Assembly (NCBI GenBank): GCA_026874595.1
Contig: CM049311.1
Span: 60,764,453 to 60,828,452 of the forward strand
Length of the DNA: 64,000 bases
DNA from: Sipunculus nudus
Taxonomy: Eukaryota; Annelida; Sipuncula; Golfingiida; Sipunculidae
Reading direction: 5' to 3'
Positions 11,930 to 35,610 of the stretch are shown piece after piece (position 1 is the first letter of the stretch; each line of letters opens with the position of its first letter). The translations under genes and the position numbers were made by a program. The notes below the pieces were generated by a model. That model was not told the origin of the DNA. It saw only the letters and a list, made by a program, of their open reading frames with translations, and made no database searches.

Positions 11930-13179
11930 TATCACATCGTATAGAATACTAAACATATCCACCTTCAAATATTTTAAGCTCAGATAACATGATGAGCCAA
12001 GTGCACGATGACACTTTAATCCCAAAAGGTTAAGAGAGAACTGTAGAGGATGTTTACTGTTTCAACAACCAGGTTAACTCCACTTTCACATGTAAACACA
12101 CTCTGAACACTTAAACATTTTATTGTTTGGTTAAATGAAATAAACATGGTTTAAACCATTTATATAAAAGATGTTTCCCACAACAAAGTTTGCAAAATGA
12201 GAACTGCATTCAACAAATATTCATCTTTAGATTTCATTAAAGGTTAGAAGAAAATAACTATATTTTTGTACAGTAGTTGACATTTGCTCACTAAAATTAA
12301 ACATCTGGTTCACCTGCATTCATGGTAATATTCCTTAAACCATATCAACAATAATATAACAATAAAACAATAAGAAAAGACTTTTCTAAAGAGTACCCTT
12401 ACAAAATGAACTGTTCACAGACTTTTATATTTATTTCATATTTACTTCTTTACAAATACTCTTTTATAAGAGGTCTCCTTTTTATCACTTTAACTTCACT
12501 GACTTTAACATCTCCATCATTATGCAGTTACAATCAGACATTAGAGAAGTTAAATATGTTCATAAAGAGTAAAACTAAATTTCTAATATTTTAAATATGT
12601 CATTCCGATAATTTCTTTTTAATAATTAAACTGATAATAATTAAACCTGTACAGTACCAGTAACCAGTGTAAATGACAATAAGTACACTCTCAGCACATC
12701 ATTAACAGACTACACAAGCAAATTTGTATGTGTGTGTGTGTGTGTGTGTGTGTGCCCATGCATGAACAACTACCCTAATGTTTGTGTGTGAATGCATGCA
12801 TCTCTGTGTGGTCAAAGTGCTAATATCCTACCATTAAGTGTATACAGTTCTGTGCATACTGCAGCCCGACAAATGGGGTGCAAAAGAATACATGAGTTTA
12901 TATTATGCAGGAGCTTAATATGGAAATTAACAAGCACAGCCTTGTGTACATGCAAGGTTATATACATACATATCAGACTTTATTTTTAAGATATAATTTA
13001 ACTGTATTATTATTAATACTAAAGTGAAATATCTAAAACTGTCTGTTACAAACCAGGCTCATCATCCTCCATGTCTGTTAATTAAACAGATCACCTAGGA
13101 TTGTAAGCTTGGGCTAACAAATATTACTAGTCATGGTTTTTAAGCCAGGATTATCATATATACAGTACCTGTATCAAAT
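11930..13179. other. Unassigned stretch with a (GT)n tract
   Basis: No gene is recognised. A (GT)n microsatellite lies at about 12727-12754. Short open frames here have no supporting splice sites or homology that I can see. Confidence 0.4.
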
Positions 13180-14251
13180 TACCGTATTTATTCTAATTTG
13201 GCGACCAATTGAAATAATTAATTTTTTCAGAGGTTGAGATAATGGAGGAAATTTGAAAATTATCTTCCTGCAGAATTTGCGGTGGTCAAGGTTTTAGAGG
13301 CACGCAGTTTGATAACCTTCCCTAGAGCTGCAGAGCTGCTCTGACACTCGAGCGGTAATATGAATTGAGTGATAATTTGGTCGTTAATAAGTTTGTTTTG
13401 TTAGCTAAACAGTATATCCTACAAAGGGCTTCCAACCGTCACATGAATTACACAGAGTCCGCAAATGATTTATCAAACTGAGCTCAATCACTTCCAAAAT
13501 GATCACTACTTCGCGTATAGGTGCGATCACTTGGCATAGACGGCAACTCATGTAACTACCAGTTGTCTCAAGTTAACCCACCAGGCGGCGATATCGGCGG
13601 GCCAAAAAGGGACAAGCAGCTGCACCAAATTGGAAGAAGACTTTATAAAAAATAACTGCCTATTATCAGATAAATTTTATTTGCATAATACGTAATAAAT
13701 ATAGGAAGTAAAGGCGCGTTAAAATATATATGACCAGGAATGGTCCTAGATCGCGTGCCCTCGGCCGGGCCCTGTTTTGTATACCCGGTCACCCATCCAA
13801 AAACTAACAGGGGTCGTTTAAACTTAACTAAGATGACTGTTCCAACTGTGTCACAGTTGTTCCACCACGCGTACTTACCCGTGTATTGTAAATATTATTA
13901 CTAAAGATCCCTCGTGAACACACACGCAGGAATGGTACACCAGTTTGCTTCATCACGGACACCCATTTGGCACTTGAACACTTTATCATGTTTGTATATT
14001 ATGAAAAATGCATCTTTGTATCTTCAAAAATTTCACTGGAAACAAGTTTGATGTAGATGCTCAGTGTAATAAGAATCTAGTCAGATACAAACTGCGGTGC
14101 CCGTGAGAGACGGAGGCATTTCACCTTAACATCGTCGCCAGAAAATATCGTCGTCAGTCGCTAAATTAGAGTCATTTTAGAAATTATGCTTTCAAAATAT
14201 TTTTTGGGGTCGAGAAATAAGAGGGATCGCCAAATTGGAATAAATACGGTA
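13180..14251. mobile_element. Non-autonomous inverted-repeat DNA transposon
   Basis: The left terminus TACCGTATTTATTCTAATTT (from 13180) is inverted at the right end (to 14251). The arms match over about 27 bases with two differences (TTCTAATTTGGCGACC against TTCCAATTTGGCGATCC). Length is about 1.07 kb with no transposase frame. No convincing target-site duplication was found, so the superfamily is left open. Confidence 0.7.
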
Positions 14252-14495
14252 TAAAACTGGCTTTTCCTGTATGTGAAGTCTGAGATTTTAAGCCTATTAA
14301 AGGACTTCTCAAATATAACCATCTTAGACAATAATATTTTTTATTAAATTATTAATATTACCTGTCCCTCATAAAAAAAATCTGCATGTATTATAAATAT
14401 AACCATTTCATATTCTAAGCCTGTACATTAACATTACCAGCACCAGTCAGATTTCCAGGGTACACAACCTTATCCATGATTAACAAATAATATCG

Positions 14496-14875
14496 CAGGG
14501 TTCCCACAAATATTTGGATTTAACTTTCAAGGTTTTTCAAGGATGCATGTTTGAGATGTCAAAGATTTCCCTTTTTTTGTCACAGCTTACTTCACCATAC
14601 CTTCAGCTGTCCGATCATCCCACATTTTTATTACCAGTATTCACCATTTTCTTGCTTAAGTCTACATAATAAAATTGTTCATGTTCGCTGAAGGCTAATA
14701 TTAAGCATATTAAATATCAGCAAATCAGTTGCAAGGTCCGTTTCCCTTAGTGTGCTATTGCCAGCCACAAGTGGGAAATTCAGGGGCTTTTCAAAGTAAT
14801 TTAAGCATTGCTCAGACCTTCGGATACGTGAAAAATTCAAGAATATTTTAGGTTTTTAAGCATGTGGAAACCCTG
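14496..14875. mobile_element. Short MITE with CAGGGTTCCCACA termini
   Basis: CAGGGTTCCCACA at 14496-14508 is inverted as TGTGGAAACCCTG at 14863-14875 (12 of 13). The inner sequence ('TTTTCAAGGA', 'ATTCAAGAAT') is also partly complementary. The 380-base size and CAGGG terminus suit a hAT-like MITE, but no clean 8-base target duplication is visible. It sits just 3' of the HINT2 stop codon and contains the nearest poly(A) signal. Confidence 0.6.
14627..14632 (-). promoter_or_regulatory. Candidate HINT2 poly(A) signal AATAAA
   Basis: TTTATT on the plus strand, AATAAA on the HINT2 strand, about 330 bases after the stop. I found no AATAAA or ATTAAA between this site and the stop codon. It lies inside the MITE at 14496-14875. 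Confidence 0.4.
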
Positions 14876-14958
14876 TATCTACTACAAATTCTACCCATAC
14901 GGTGTTGATAATTAAGGCAAAGTTATTCGACATTCAACACCAACCACAACATGTGACG

Positions 14959-25297
<10,339 letters not shown>

Positions 25298-25819
25298 CAC
25301 AGTTTTCCGAACATTTTACAAAACCCCTTGAAACTTTCCAACAGTATCTGCTTGTTCCCAAATCTTGCCGGTGACTGAAAAGGAACGGGAACCAGCCGTT
25401 CCTCTGAAACCTTGACCAACATGATTCAAGTTCAAACCTGGTTTGAATAAAGGTCAACAATAGATCAGCATATTATATCTTTTATTCTGTCATGAGCTTC
25501 AGAATAATATCATTTTAAAATAAAGAATTCTCATTTCTTATTATTTACGCAGTATTATAGTGTTGCATATAGTACTGTTGTGAAGATTATAATTTGTAAC
25601 CTGCAGTTCCTTTTAGTTTACAAATGTATCACTAGATAGTAGCACCATCTAATGATTTTGGAGACCAGATCAGGTGGGGCGACTGCATTATATTTCACCG
25701 TGGTTTTTTAAGGTAGATCAGTAACAAAGACATCTTTAAATATAAATATAATACACCAGTGTGCATTTGGATTTGATGCCTGCTGATACACGAGTTAAAC
25801 ATCAGTATTTTTAAATCTT

Positions 25820-26220
25820 TTGCAAGGAGAAGTAATGCAAGTTTCAGTTTAAACGCTTATGAACAGCAAGAAAGATCAGAGAACAAACCGGCATTTATTC
25901 TTTACGTGGTTTCCAAAACAAAGTCTCCCGATCACTGGAGTCTCGGAGTTGGTGTTTTTACATTGGTATGACACAATATAGCTTTAGAAAAACATAACGT
26001 ACGACCGTGTTTCATAATAAAAAATTATTGTTGTAACAATTTACGAAAGAAGAAGCAGCTGGATACAGGAGTTTTTCATCAGTTTTTTTTTTTTTATCCT
26101 TTTGGAAGAAGAGGTAATAAAGGTATCAGTTTAAACGTTTATTAACAACAAGAAAGATAAGAAAACATACCGGCATTTAGTCTTTGTGAGGTTTCCAAAA
26201 CAATGTCTTCTCTTTACGTT
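25820..26220. repeat. Diverged tandem duplication, unit about 280 bases
   Basis: 'TCAGTTTAAACGCTTATGAA', 'CAAGAAAGAT', 'CCGGCATTTA' and 'GGTTTCCAAAACAA' at 25848-25925 recur in order at 26128-26205. It lies upstream of HINT2. Confidence 0.65.
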
Positions 26221-28350
26221 TGACAATTGACACAATACGAATTGTCTACTAGTTTACAAACGCTGCTCGAACGGCTATATTTATATAGCTAAGAATTAAG
26301 TGCTACTCTCTTTAAGTTCCTGCAGGCGCCAGAATGGCCCTGAATATATATTTATAAAACCAAATTTTAATTTTTCTATGGGTTATATGTTAAATTTATA
26401 AATTATTGTATCCTTAAGATTTGAGATAAAGATATGATCAAATGTGTTATTAGAATTGTAACTAATTAAAGAGACCCATGCCTATACCCCTTTCTACAAA
26501 TTTCGTTGGGTGCATCATTCTGAACCTAAGGACGGGGCTTCACTTAAGAAAAATTGACAATATGCTCATGCCCAGAGACAAGTGATGAATTAATTATTAA
26601 CTGTATCATTATGTAAATTTTTTAGATGGATGACGAAAAGCTCTGTTGTATATAACAATTAAGATAAAAAAAGATAATTAAGACGATTATATATGACGAA
26701 TGTTCCTTCGTGCGTCTGTCTGTTCTTCAGTCTGTCTGTTTTTTAACCGTGTATAAAATAGAAAACAAATCGATCGACCTCTGGAAAAATATGAGGAGGT
26801 CTAGTTAATAAAATTTAGATTTCATTTACATGAGATGCAAAATATTTTAACCAGAAGAAGCAGCCTAACCCAGGTGCTGACCTCTACTGGATGTAGTTTG
26901 AACTACGGCCAGGTCCTTCCAGGATATATCATTCAAATCAAAAAGGCATATTTACGCGTCCACTTATATAATTATTTTGTGGAGTACGCAGGGGTATGGG
27001 ACTTGGACCTATTTTCATGACAGCTCTATGCTCCCGACACAAGTTGTCACAAAATATAATCTTATCTGAATAGACTTTAAACATCTTTTTCTTCTAATTT
27101 CGGCAATGACAAATGTTATTTGACAGTACCTAGAGATGCCCTTAACGCATCTATTTCAGGTGGTTCTGTCTATGATGTATTTATGAATACATTTGCATGT
27201 CATTCGCACGCTATGCATACAGTCTATTTATTAAACAGGACATAAAGTATTTTACTGGATATAATATATAACTTACCAGAACTTAACAACTTGAGACGAG
27301 GACAAGCTTGTACTGTCGTCCGTGATACACCGCGGCTGCGCACACCATTGCCTGATGTATTATATCGGAGCTAGTATATGAAGTTACAGAGACGAGAGAA
27401 TTCCATAATGGAGGGATGGAGAATTATTTTGGAAGGTTTTTGTGTGACCCATTTGGTGGATCAATAGAGAACGAGAAAAGTAAAAACCGTACCATAACTT
27501 TTTTTCACAGAAAATATACGTCTGAGGTAACATAATTTAAATCTTCCTTACGAATTTGGTGAAAATACACGCAACAACCGTATTTGGTGGCGAACAAGCA
27601 TTATAAGTCCTTAAAAACTTGAAATGCTACAAGGCCTATAAATCTTCTATCAGGCAGGTTTATTTTCTATAAATATCAGACAGAAGAGTAAAATGAGACA
27701 AAAAGAGGATTATCGGAGACAGAAAATCTGGCAGAGAACTTTTTCACTGCCATAGCACACTTCACCAGTCTGAAGGCAGCTTGGAGAAGTGAATCAATGT
27801 TGAAAGCATTTACTTGCTCTATCGAGACTGACAATACGAAGATAAAACCAACGGAGACAAGAAGCACAGTTCAGTATGCGAAATTTGGGGCAAATTTCTG
27901 CACAAAAGACAATTCAACCTGAATTGAAGCGACAGCGGCTCAACATTGCTCCAAGTGTCAGTTTTAGATAACACAGAACGTTGTGTTCAGGCCTGAGAGA
28001 AGAGCTATTCAATAGTTCAAATTTAATTCAGACAAATTTTAAAGATATTAAATGATGTATTTTGATGCGCTTTGAAAGATAATACTCATGATCTCTCATC
28101 TGCCCGTTTCGTTATGAAGTATACTAAGAAACTAAATAATCCAGAGAAGTATACAACAAACACAAAACATCAGTAAAATCGGTTAGGCGTATGTCCAGAC
28201 AAGGATTAGATATATAAGTTAATTCAAACAATAGCCCGCAATTTGTAGTTGCCGACTTTAAATTTAAAAAAAACTCAAATTCAGATCACAACGAACAGAT
28301 GGCATGGCAGAGCAATCCGTATAAAATATATAAGGTGGTCTGCTCGATAG
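26221..28350. other. Unassigned stretch upstream of HINT2
   Basis: No gene is recognised. A frame at 27676-27867 (minus) starts with a hydrophobic, signal-like segment but has only a GTG start directly after a stop and no homology that I recognise, so it is not called. CT-rich simple sequence occurs near 26705-26745. Confidence 0.35.
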
Positions 28351-28351
28351 T

Positions 28352-28500
28352 TCATCGGTCTGAGGAGGTATTTAGCTTGCTGGAGTTGGACTTCGTTTGA
28401 CGTCTTTTTCCACATAAAAGCTCTCCATAAAGCAGGCGTTGGGGCATGGGCAGCTCCGCCATGTGGCTGATATGTTTTATCCAAAGTATAGTTTGGTCTT
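28352..28500 (-). pseudogene. LINE C-terminal remnant
   Basis: The frame reads LWIKHISHM followed by MPQRLLYGELLCGKRRQ. This resembles the 'RWxGHVxRM...LP...LLYGEL..GKR' segment found after the reverse transcriptase domain of many invertebrate LINEs. No reverse transcriptase domain is preserved nearby. The match is short, so it is given moderate confidence. Confidence 0.45.
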
Positions 28501-28519
28501 GATGAGTATAGTTTCGATG

Positions 28520-29491
28520 GTGATCGAGCCACCACAGTCCAAGCGAAAAAGCTTCTGAGACGAGCATCAGCTGCAAATCGGAGTCCTCATAGGGCAAGCG
28601 TAATCTCATCTACAAAAAGTGTTTCATGAGGGAAATCTCGGTGTCTCTAGTTATGGCTATAAGAGAGAGCCGTCCAGAAGAAATCGTAGGTACACCTCTT
28701 TCGCAAGATCCTTGACTGATCCATGAGAGAGCACTATGTCACAGTATTTCCCATTTTTTTTACCTTGGTCTTTCACAGGATAAAAAACAGGGAAATCCTG
28801 CAGAATTCACTGCCCTTCCCATATATTCTGCGGCATATCATAAATGGCTTTAAGGCGTTGGGTGCAGACTGATTTTCGCATATTGGGCGAGTTGACTAAC
28901 AGGGGTGCTGCATCTGACACAAATAAAGTTTGGAGTTTTCCTTCATCCGGATGTGCCCCCCCCCCTCTTATCTTTCAACGCAAAATAAGTGAATGTCAGG
29001 GCGTATTCACTCGCTGGTCAACCATGTGTATTACGACTCCGGGGGTCCAGGCCCCCTGTAATTTAACCTGCGGCAGTCAGGTGCCTGTTAATATAGAGTC
29101 CAACGGGTTACGTTCCAGACGCAGCGGCTATACACTGCAGTCGTCCCAATTCACTTCTCGTGTAAATGATGCTTTGTACAGCAAGGTTCTCTGGTTCGAA
29201 CACCAGTAAAAAGACCAATGAGACCGTGGAATCACATTGTGCATCCAGCTCCAAATTCAAAACATATGATACCCTCTCACGTTGGTTTGATTACACCGTT
29301 TCTGGCACAGGGCCAAGAATCACACCAAAGGGAGCGAGAGTTCTGCATGGTGTAACAAAATATATGGTGATATGTGCAATCCAGGACTATCTAGCTCATT
29401 CACAATTACCCATAACAAAATAATTTTCTCTGGAGTGATACTAATCAAAGCCTAACCATATAATGAGTCATCGAATGTGACAATCCTTTAA

Positions 29492-29538
<47 letters not shown>

Positions 29539-30680
29539 AACCTCATAGTTCTACCACCTTAACCAAAATTGTGGCCTTTGTGTCAGGGTCCCCCCCCCCC
29601 CATTGATACACACTCATACACACACGCATAATATCACGGGCATATATATTCAATTAATTTCATCAAGTGGAATTTAAAGTGAAACATACAAAAATCATAT
29701 GATTTATATATAACATAAATTAAAAATGTTTTAAATACATGACTATTAATGGGATTATAATACATTTGTTAATGTAAACACCATGGAAGAACATTATATC
29801 ATTGTCATTGTGTGCATGTAAGATTAGAGAGTTTACAGTGACATTAATTTTACTTCAAGAAGTAAATTTTAAAGAACGGTATTTTTTTACGGTTTCAATG
29901 CAAACTATTTAATGTGACAAGCATTTACCTTTGATGTCTTCATGCTAATCTAAATTTGAAACAGTTATTCAGCATTACGCCACCCGAAACTAATGTTATC
30001 AGGAATTAACGGTGTCCGTGTAGTGTATTTTCCTTCTAAACTTTCAGAAATTGTATATTTCAAGAAGCAGACTGGTCAGTGCAAAGTAAAAACTTAAACA
30101 AAGGTCGCTCTCGGGGACCAGTCCTGCCACCTTAAAGTGTCTGTCAAATGTGGATATACCATATAAAACACAGAAGGTTGTGGTTGGACTAAATGAAACA
30201 AAAATGTAATAAAAATTTCATAAAATAAATAAAAATTGCTATTAGTCCTATATGATAACCTGGTGAAAATGTGCAATGGAGAATTATCAATTAATAATCA
30301 TTGAAAAATCTACACTGCCATTAACATGTACACGCGCACACAAAACAAACCTAATATATGAAGTAAACACTTGGAAATATTTCCCTTATATAATACTTCT
30401 CCTCATATGAATTTAATGTTGTTATATTCATGCAATTAGAGGTGTTCCGTTTTGATGCTTGTTTTGAAATTACAGGAGAAGAGCGCCCTTTATTTATAAA
30501 TTTTAATCTTTCTTTACTTTTTTGCATTCCATGGTTGATCTGTTTTATTGGCACACCAGGCTTGGGTTCAAATGGAAATGCAGAGGCACAAGAAATTCTG
30601 CATTTGCATTCTAATATTATTTTCAAATGCAAACGCAGTCACCTTGGTACCTCCTGTTAATACCCTCAGTTCTGCTTCAA
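28520..30680. other. Unassigned stretch with (TA)n
   Basis: A (TA)n tract lies at 29493-29536 and a C-run near 29591-29601. The longest frame (28844-29209, plus, 121 residues) has no family resemblance that I can identify. No RNA gene is seen. Confidence 0.4.
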
Positions 30681-31484
30681 ACATTAGGAACGTCTGGTCT
30701 CTAGTTTGGATTGTAGGATACCATGTCAGCTATGAGATTTCCAAGCTTCTCGTTTTTGCAGAAATACTCTGTGATAAATGTTTCTCGGTTCAAGTTTTTT
30801 ACTCCTAATAAGTCTTTGATCAGGTCATTTCCTCCGACATCTAACATTGGATCAAGATAGTTCTTGCAATTCGGTGACATTCTTTTGTGCATCATTGTAA
30901 TACACCAGTCCAAATGAAAACACATCCATGCTGAAACTGTTGCCCCCTGTTTTAGTTTCAGGCGCGGTATAACCAGGTGTCCCACAAGGTGTCTGAGTTT
31001 GATCTTTGATACCCCTTGGAAATTCCTTGGTCAGTCCAAAGTCTGCTAATTTGCATATCATGCGGCTAGAACTGGGTTTCAGAAGAATGTCTTTTAGTTT
31101 TAAATCTCTGTGGACAAACTTAGCCTTGTGAAGAAAATATAATGCATCGGATATATCCTTCATATAATCCAGTAATGTCTTCACAGACCGTCTTTTTTTT
31201 AACAAGTGGTCATTCAGGTCGCCGCCACTACAAAACTCATCAGAATATACACTGTACTCTCATTGAAACCCGTGAAAAAAGTGTGTATGGCTACTATGTG
31301 TGGGTGGTCACTCATTTCTAGAGCAAATTTGAGCTCGTAAAAAGCAGATTTAATTGGTTCCTACGAAGGCGGTGTTGATTTCCTTCAGCGCATACTCTTT
31401 TTGTTCTTTTGGGACAAGGTGCACTTTATCGAAACCCCCTTCAGCAAGCAATTTAATCCTTGTGTATTCATTAATCATCCTTTT
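30680..31484 (-). pseudogene. Broken serine/threonine protein kinase
   Basis: An acceptor TTTTCAG precedes the first codon at 31484. The conceptual product follows a kinase domain: a Gly-loop relic LLAEGGFDKVHLV, YALKEI (the VAIK lysine), HPHIVAI, YILMSF, GGDLNDHL, HRDLKLKDILL, LADFGLTKEF, GTPGYTAPE, and DVFSFGLV. It then reads LIADMVSYNPN, a stop, and RPDVPNV. The frame is lost near 31352 (stop TAA), near 31225 and near 30900, and TAG at 30703-30701 stands where a Gln is usual before the conserved RP. The catalytic-loop Asn (HRDLKxxN) is Asp. At least four lesions make it a pseudogene rather than an exon set. The kinase subfamily was not identified. Confidence 0.8.
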
Positions 31485-32640
31485 CTGAAAATGAATGTAA
31501 CGCATGGATTTACAAGTAAACAGTTGATTGCAAATTAGTGCAATTTACATGATTTTACAGTATCAGTAACCTGTATAGACAACAGCAAATACATAAGTTA
31601 AATTGATAGTGACCAAATTTTAACTCTTCAATCTTTCGACAAATATAACTGTTTCCAACGTGCGTTGGCTTCATTATCCGTCTTAGCGTAGTCCCATGGT
31701 TGTCGAGGTACGGCATTTATTATATAAGAAAACCCTTTTCTTCATCTTAACATGATAATGCTAACATTTTCAATTAGGATGACATCTTTAATCACGAATC
31801 GTAAGTGGTGGTGCAGTCACTGGGTGATGGGACTCACCGAAGTTTTTTTTTGTGTTGAAGCCCTCTGCTTCTTCCGTAGACTGGCCCAGCCCATGAAATA
31901 GTTCTGACTTAATTGTTGCTTCTGACAGAGAAATCAAACGTTCATGCGTTGTGTCGCATTTAGTATCGGTACCGCCATCTTGCGGCAACTCATATAACTA
32001 ATTTACCACTATCTGACCCTCTGATTTCATTGACTGGTAATCTTGCCGGCTCCCGAATGGTCAGCGCCACACATCACCGCCCCGCAGAACTAAGGTCTTT
32101 TCCAGTGACGTCAGCAGTGGTCTTTCCCAGAATCTTTTTCAAAACCAACATGGTTCATTCAGTAATCGCCTATTCCGGGCTTCCAATTGGTTACAAATAT
32201 CCCCACCTTATTTGTCATAATAATATTTGGCCGTCGCTTAAATTGAGTTCGGCGAGACTTTATAAAACACTATAACCCTCAGCCTCAGTGTTAACGTTTA
32301 TCGGACCAGCACTCTTGAAAGTTGGCCTGTTTAAACATAATGTAGGCCAAACTCTGGCACAGCCAATCAGCGCGAGATATTCAGGTGCACCACGCGACAA
32401 GCGCAGTCAAAATGTACCGGCTGACTGAAACGATCACGATTCGCAAGTCGCAATTTGACATTAATACACGGGTCCAGACAAATGCTGCCAGCTGCTTTTG
32501 TCATCTCGGCAGAAGGAATTTTACTGGACCTGTCGGTACAAATTGTTACGAGAGTGTCTACAATATGCACTTACATTTGGCCCATGGCCCGTAATATTCG
32601 TTCAGCAGAGATATATCATAGAACACGAAGGTTCATGTGT
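31485..32640. promoter_or_regulatory. Promoter-like region 5' of the kinase pseudogene
   Basis: On the kinase's upstream side are AAGATGGCGG (YY1-like, minus strand 31981-31972), a perfect CRE TGACGTCA at 32106-32113 and an NF-Y type box AGCCAATCAG at 32361-32370. A minus frame at 31788-31988 (DGGTDTKCDTTHERLISLSE) has no ATG and might be a former 5' exon. Motifs are seen; promoter function is inferred. Confidence 0.35.
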
Positions 32641-35345
32641 GAACTACCTTAACACATGATTTCAGTGCGAATGTTACCAAACGGTTCGAGCTGTGGGACC
32701 GCTGTTGGCATTCTCATAGCAACGATGCCACTCACATGAGGCGTGACGGCCTGATATGCAAATGCGGGGGAATCGTCAGGTCCTCAAAGAGCCTTAGGAC
32801 GCCTTAATATGCAAATATCAGGGATTCACCATACGGACTTTACAGGGCTTTGGTGATAAGAGCTGGCACTGAGTTAAGTCTAACGGAACATGGAATCACG
32901 TTTTATTGTAAGCATTTTATTATTAAACGCTAAAACTAAAGCCCTGGCAGGGCTACTTCTTCCGTTCTTTGATGTATAAACATTTCGGCTCATATATAAA
33001 ATGCTCATCGATTGGAATGTCTGAAGGGTTCCAACGGTTATCTAACTCAAGTTCACACAAGAAACACTAAACTTTATCTCCACGTCCTGTTAATAGATAA
33101 AGTGATAATATCTAAACAAAAATATCTACAGTAATCCATGATGAAAGACTCAAGAGTAAATGTATTCCCCGCGTGACTCCCTGGTCAAGATCACTACAGA
33201 GCAAATGCATCCAGGCAAAAAATCGGCTCATAGTATCAGTTTTAGCCTTTAGGTCTAAATCGAAAAGAAAAAGTGCCTTGCATTACAAAAAATCGGAACG
33301 TGATGTTGCATGCAGTCAAATTGTGTTCTGGACCATAAATATCGTAAAACAATCTGATTTCACAGCCTATGATTTAAGGCATTTTCTTGCAAAAAAAAGA
33401 CAAATTTTTGTGGAATACCATCAGTTCTAAAATATTTAATATCGCCCTTAAAACGTTACTGTTGTTCTTTCAAGAAATTTTCTCATGTTTAAGATCTAGT
33501 GGCCATTATTCATTTCTAAAAAAAGGTTCTGTGTCTGAGGCGATTCCTATGGTTATGTTAGTTAAATGAAAAACTAATAAATATCGTTAATGGTTCTATA
33601 AATTTTTTATATAGAACTACATACTGGTATCAGCTCACTCCGTATATAGATTACGTTACTTTATGTTTCATTTAGTAAATCAAGCGAGCTTAAATGTTTG
33701 CAGCAACAACCACTGATTTAGGTCCTGCAACAGCCTATGCTATATCAGGGTCATCTACCAGACTGTATAAAGACACCACCTATGTGCGCTTTGCTTAACT
33801 TTAGGTAACACTCATAGTGATCTATAGGTAACAGAAAATGTTCAGTTGCGGTACATCACGTTCAACGGAGGAAGGATATACGCATCAAGCGGTTAAATGA
33901 AATACAAGGGGATTTACACCAAACGTATGCCATCATGCATACTGTGGGATATACCATATATTTTTCCCACTACAATAGAACGCCCACTTCGGTTTACTTT
34001 TTAGTTTTATCTCAGATATTGTAATTAGATAACAATTATAACAGACTAATATTATTGTATTTGTGCAACATCCCAGGTGTAGACGATACCTGTATAGTAA
34101 AACCGAGCGTGAGCCATGTCTTTTGGTGACTTAATAAAACGACCCGGTCAGTCTTTGAAAGAATTTTCCCTGCATGTTTCAAGAACCATCCTTGAATTGT
34201 GCGGTTTAGGTGCTTTGTCCGTCCTGTCACGCCCTGTCTTCTATAAATCTTTTTCTTCAGATGATTTTGTCAGCTGAGAGTAAACGTAACACCAGTTTAT
34301 CATGATTTTTAGACATTTCAAGTAGAAGGGGTCTCATTAAAGCGCATACCTCCTCCTCCAAGGGAAAACAATCCGATTGAACCCGCTCTTTGTTTAGAAT
34401 CAACACTAAATAGAAATAAAGGTTTCCTTATCCATTGTCACATAACTGCACAACTGTAGGTCCTACATGGAATTCAGTTGAGTATAGTTTTTTTGTGCGT
34501 AACCCTGTTAACACATCATCAAACCAACAAACGGTACACACACACGGTGAAAAAACAATAACTTACTTTGTGGTGTAAGGAAATGTTCCGCTAACAGCAC
34601 ACCTGCAGAATATAACTGATCCCCCGCTGGATATAACTTGGGAAAAAAAATTCCTATATATAAAACATCCTACTACAACTTGGGATTAGAGTGGTTAAAA
34701 ATTGTTCTCTCTGAATAAACTTTGCCAGTACACGTCCCCTATCAACAAACTCTCTCCGCAGATAGAATCTCACATGGACGCAGTCTTCGGAGTACCTTTA
34801 TGTCGCATCCCTGTGCTTTTATCGAACTCTGACAGGTTATATTTTCCCATTTTCTTGAAACCACTCATGGCCGCTGTCACAGGTCGCATGTCGAATTAAT
34901 GGGTACCCAATAGTGAAAGAAAACTCACTAACTAGAGAAAGGTAGAACCTGGGTTATAATTTGTTGTTTTGTTTTGTTTTGCTTACTCCACAATTGCCTA
35001 AGACCTCTGAGGTTTGATATCTCCGCACTATTTCGGATACCTCAGGCGTTTTGTGCAGGCCTATAGTGCACTCGCGTGTCACTCAAGTTCCAACTTATGT
35101 GGACTTGCAAGGCCATCAATATCTGAATTATCCACTTCATAATATATAATAAAAATTTATTTCATATCTCGATAGATGTATAGGTCTATATGCGGAACTT
35201 CTTTGCTGGCTCGTAAAACAGTAATCAGTAACGGTAGTTATATAATTTACCGGCAGGTGGCAGTACCTACTCTGAGTGTGGCAATGTAGCAATGTTGGCC
35301 CACCGGTGACTCTTAAACTCATTACCGACTGTCCCGTCTAGGTCT
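32641..35345. other. Unassigned stretch
   Basis: No gene, RNA gene or named repeat is recognised. Open frames are short and overlap one another on both strands. Confidence 0.35.
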
Positions 35346-35610
35346 TTAGGGGCGTTTCCACTTCCACGATTCGGGCCCACGATGTGCTAGGAATTGGACA
35401 TTTTTTGGCTTCTTGGCTCTTCGTCGGAGTTCGTGAAATACTTCTGCGTAATTCGTACCACTCACGTCCCGACTATTGGTGTCGACCTCTGGCGGAAGGT
35501 TGTCAGGGGAGATCAGGCTATAGCATTCATTCAAAGGAGACAGTAGAGCTATACTGACATACAGCATATGCTGATATAGGGTGGGGAGGAGGTCCAGCAG
35601 GAAGCAAACC
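35346..35610 (-). CDS. Possible single exon, unknown product
   Basis: A pyrimidine-rich tract ending CTGCCTCCGACAG at about 35612 could be a splice acceptor. The following frame reads VCFLLDLLPTLYQHMLYVSI and later DVSGTNYAEVFHELRRRAKK before a stop at 35346. The frame is GC-richer than its surroundings. I recognise no family. It may be chance, since no partner exon or donor was identified. Confidence 0.2.

Noticed and set aside
1-12000. CRISPR-like arrays
   Set aside because: The repeats are long, diverged tandem units without short identical repeats and unique spacers, and the DNA is from an animal.
27676-27867. Signal-peptide-like minus frame
   Set aside because: It has only a GTG start right after a stop, no ATG and no homology; the pyrimidine-rich DNA alone could explain the hydrophobic stretch.
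29190-29215. GGTTCGAACACC, resembling a tRNA/SINE B box
   Set aside because: No A box at the right distance, no cloverleaf and no tail were found.
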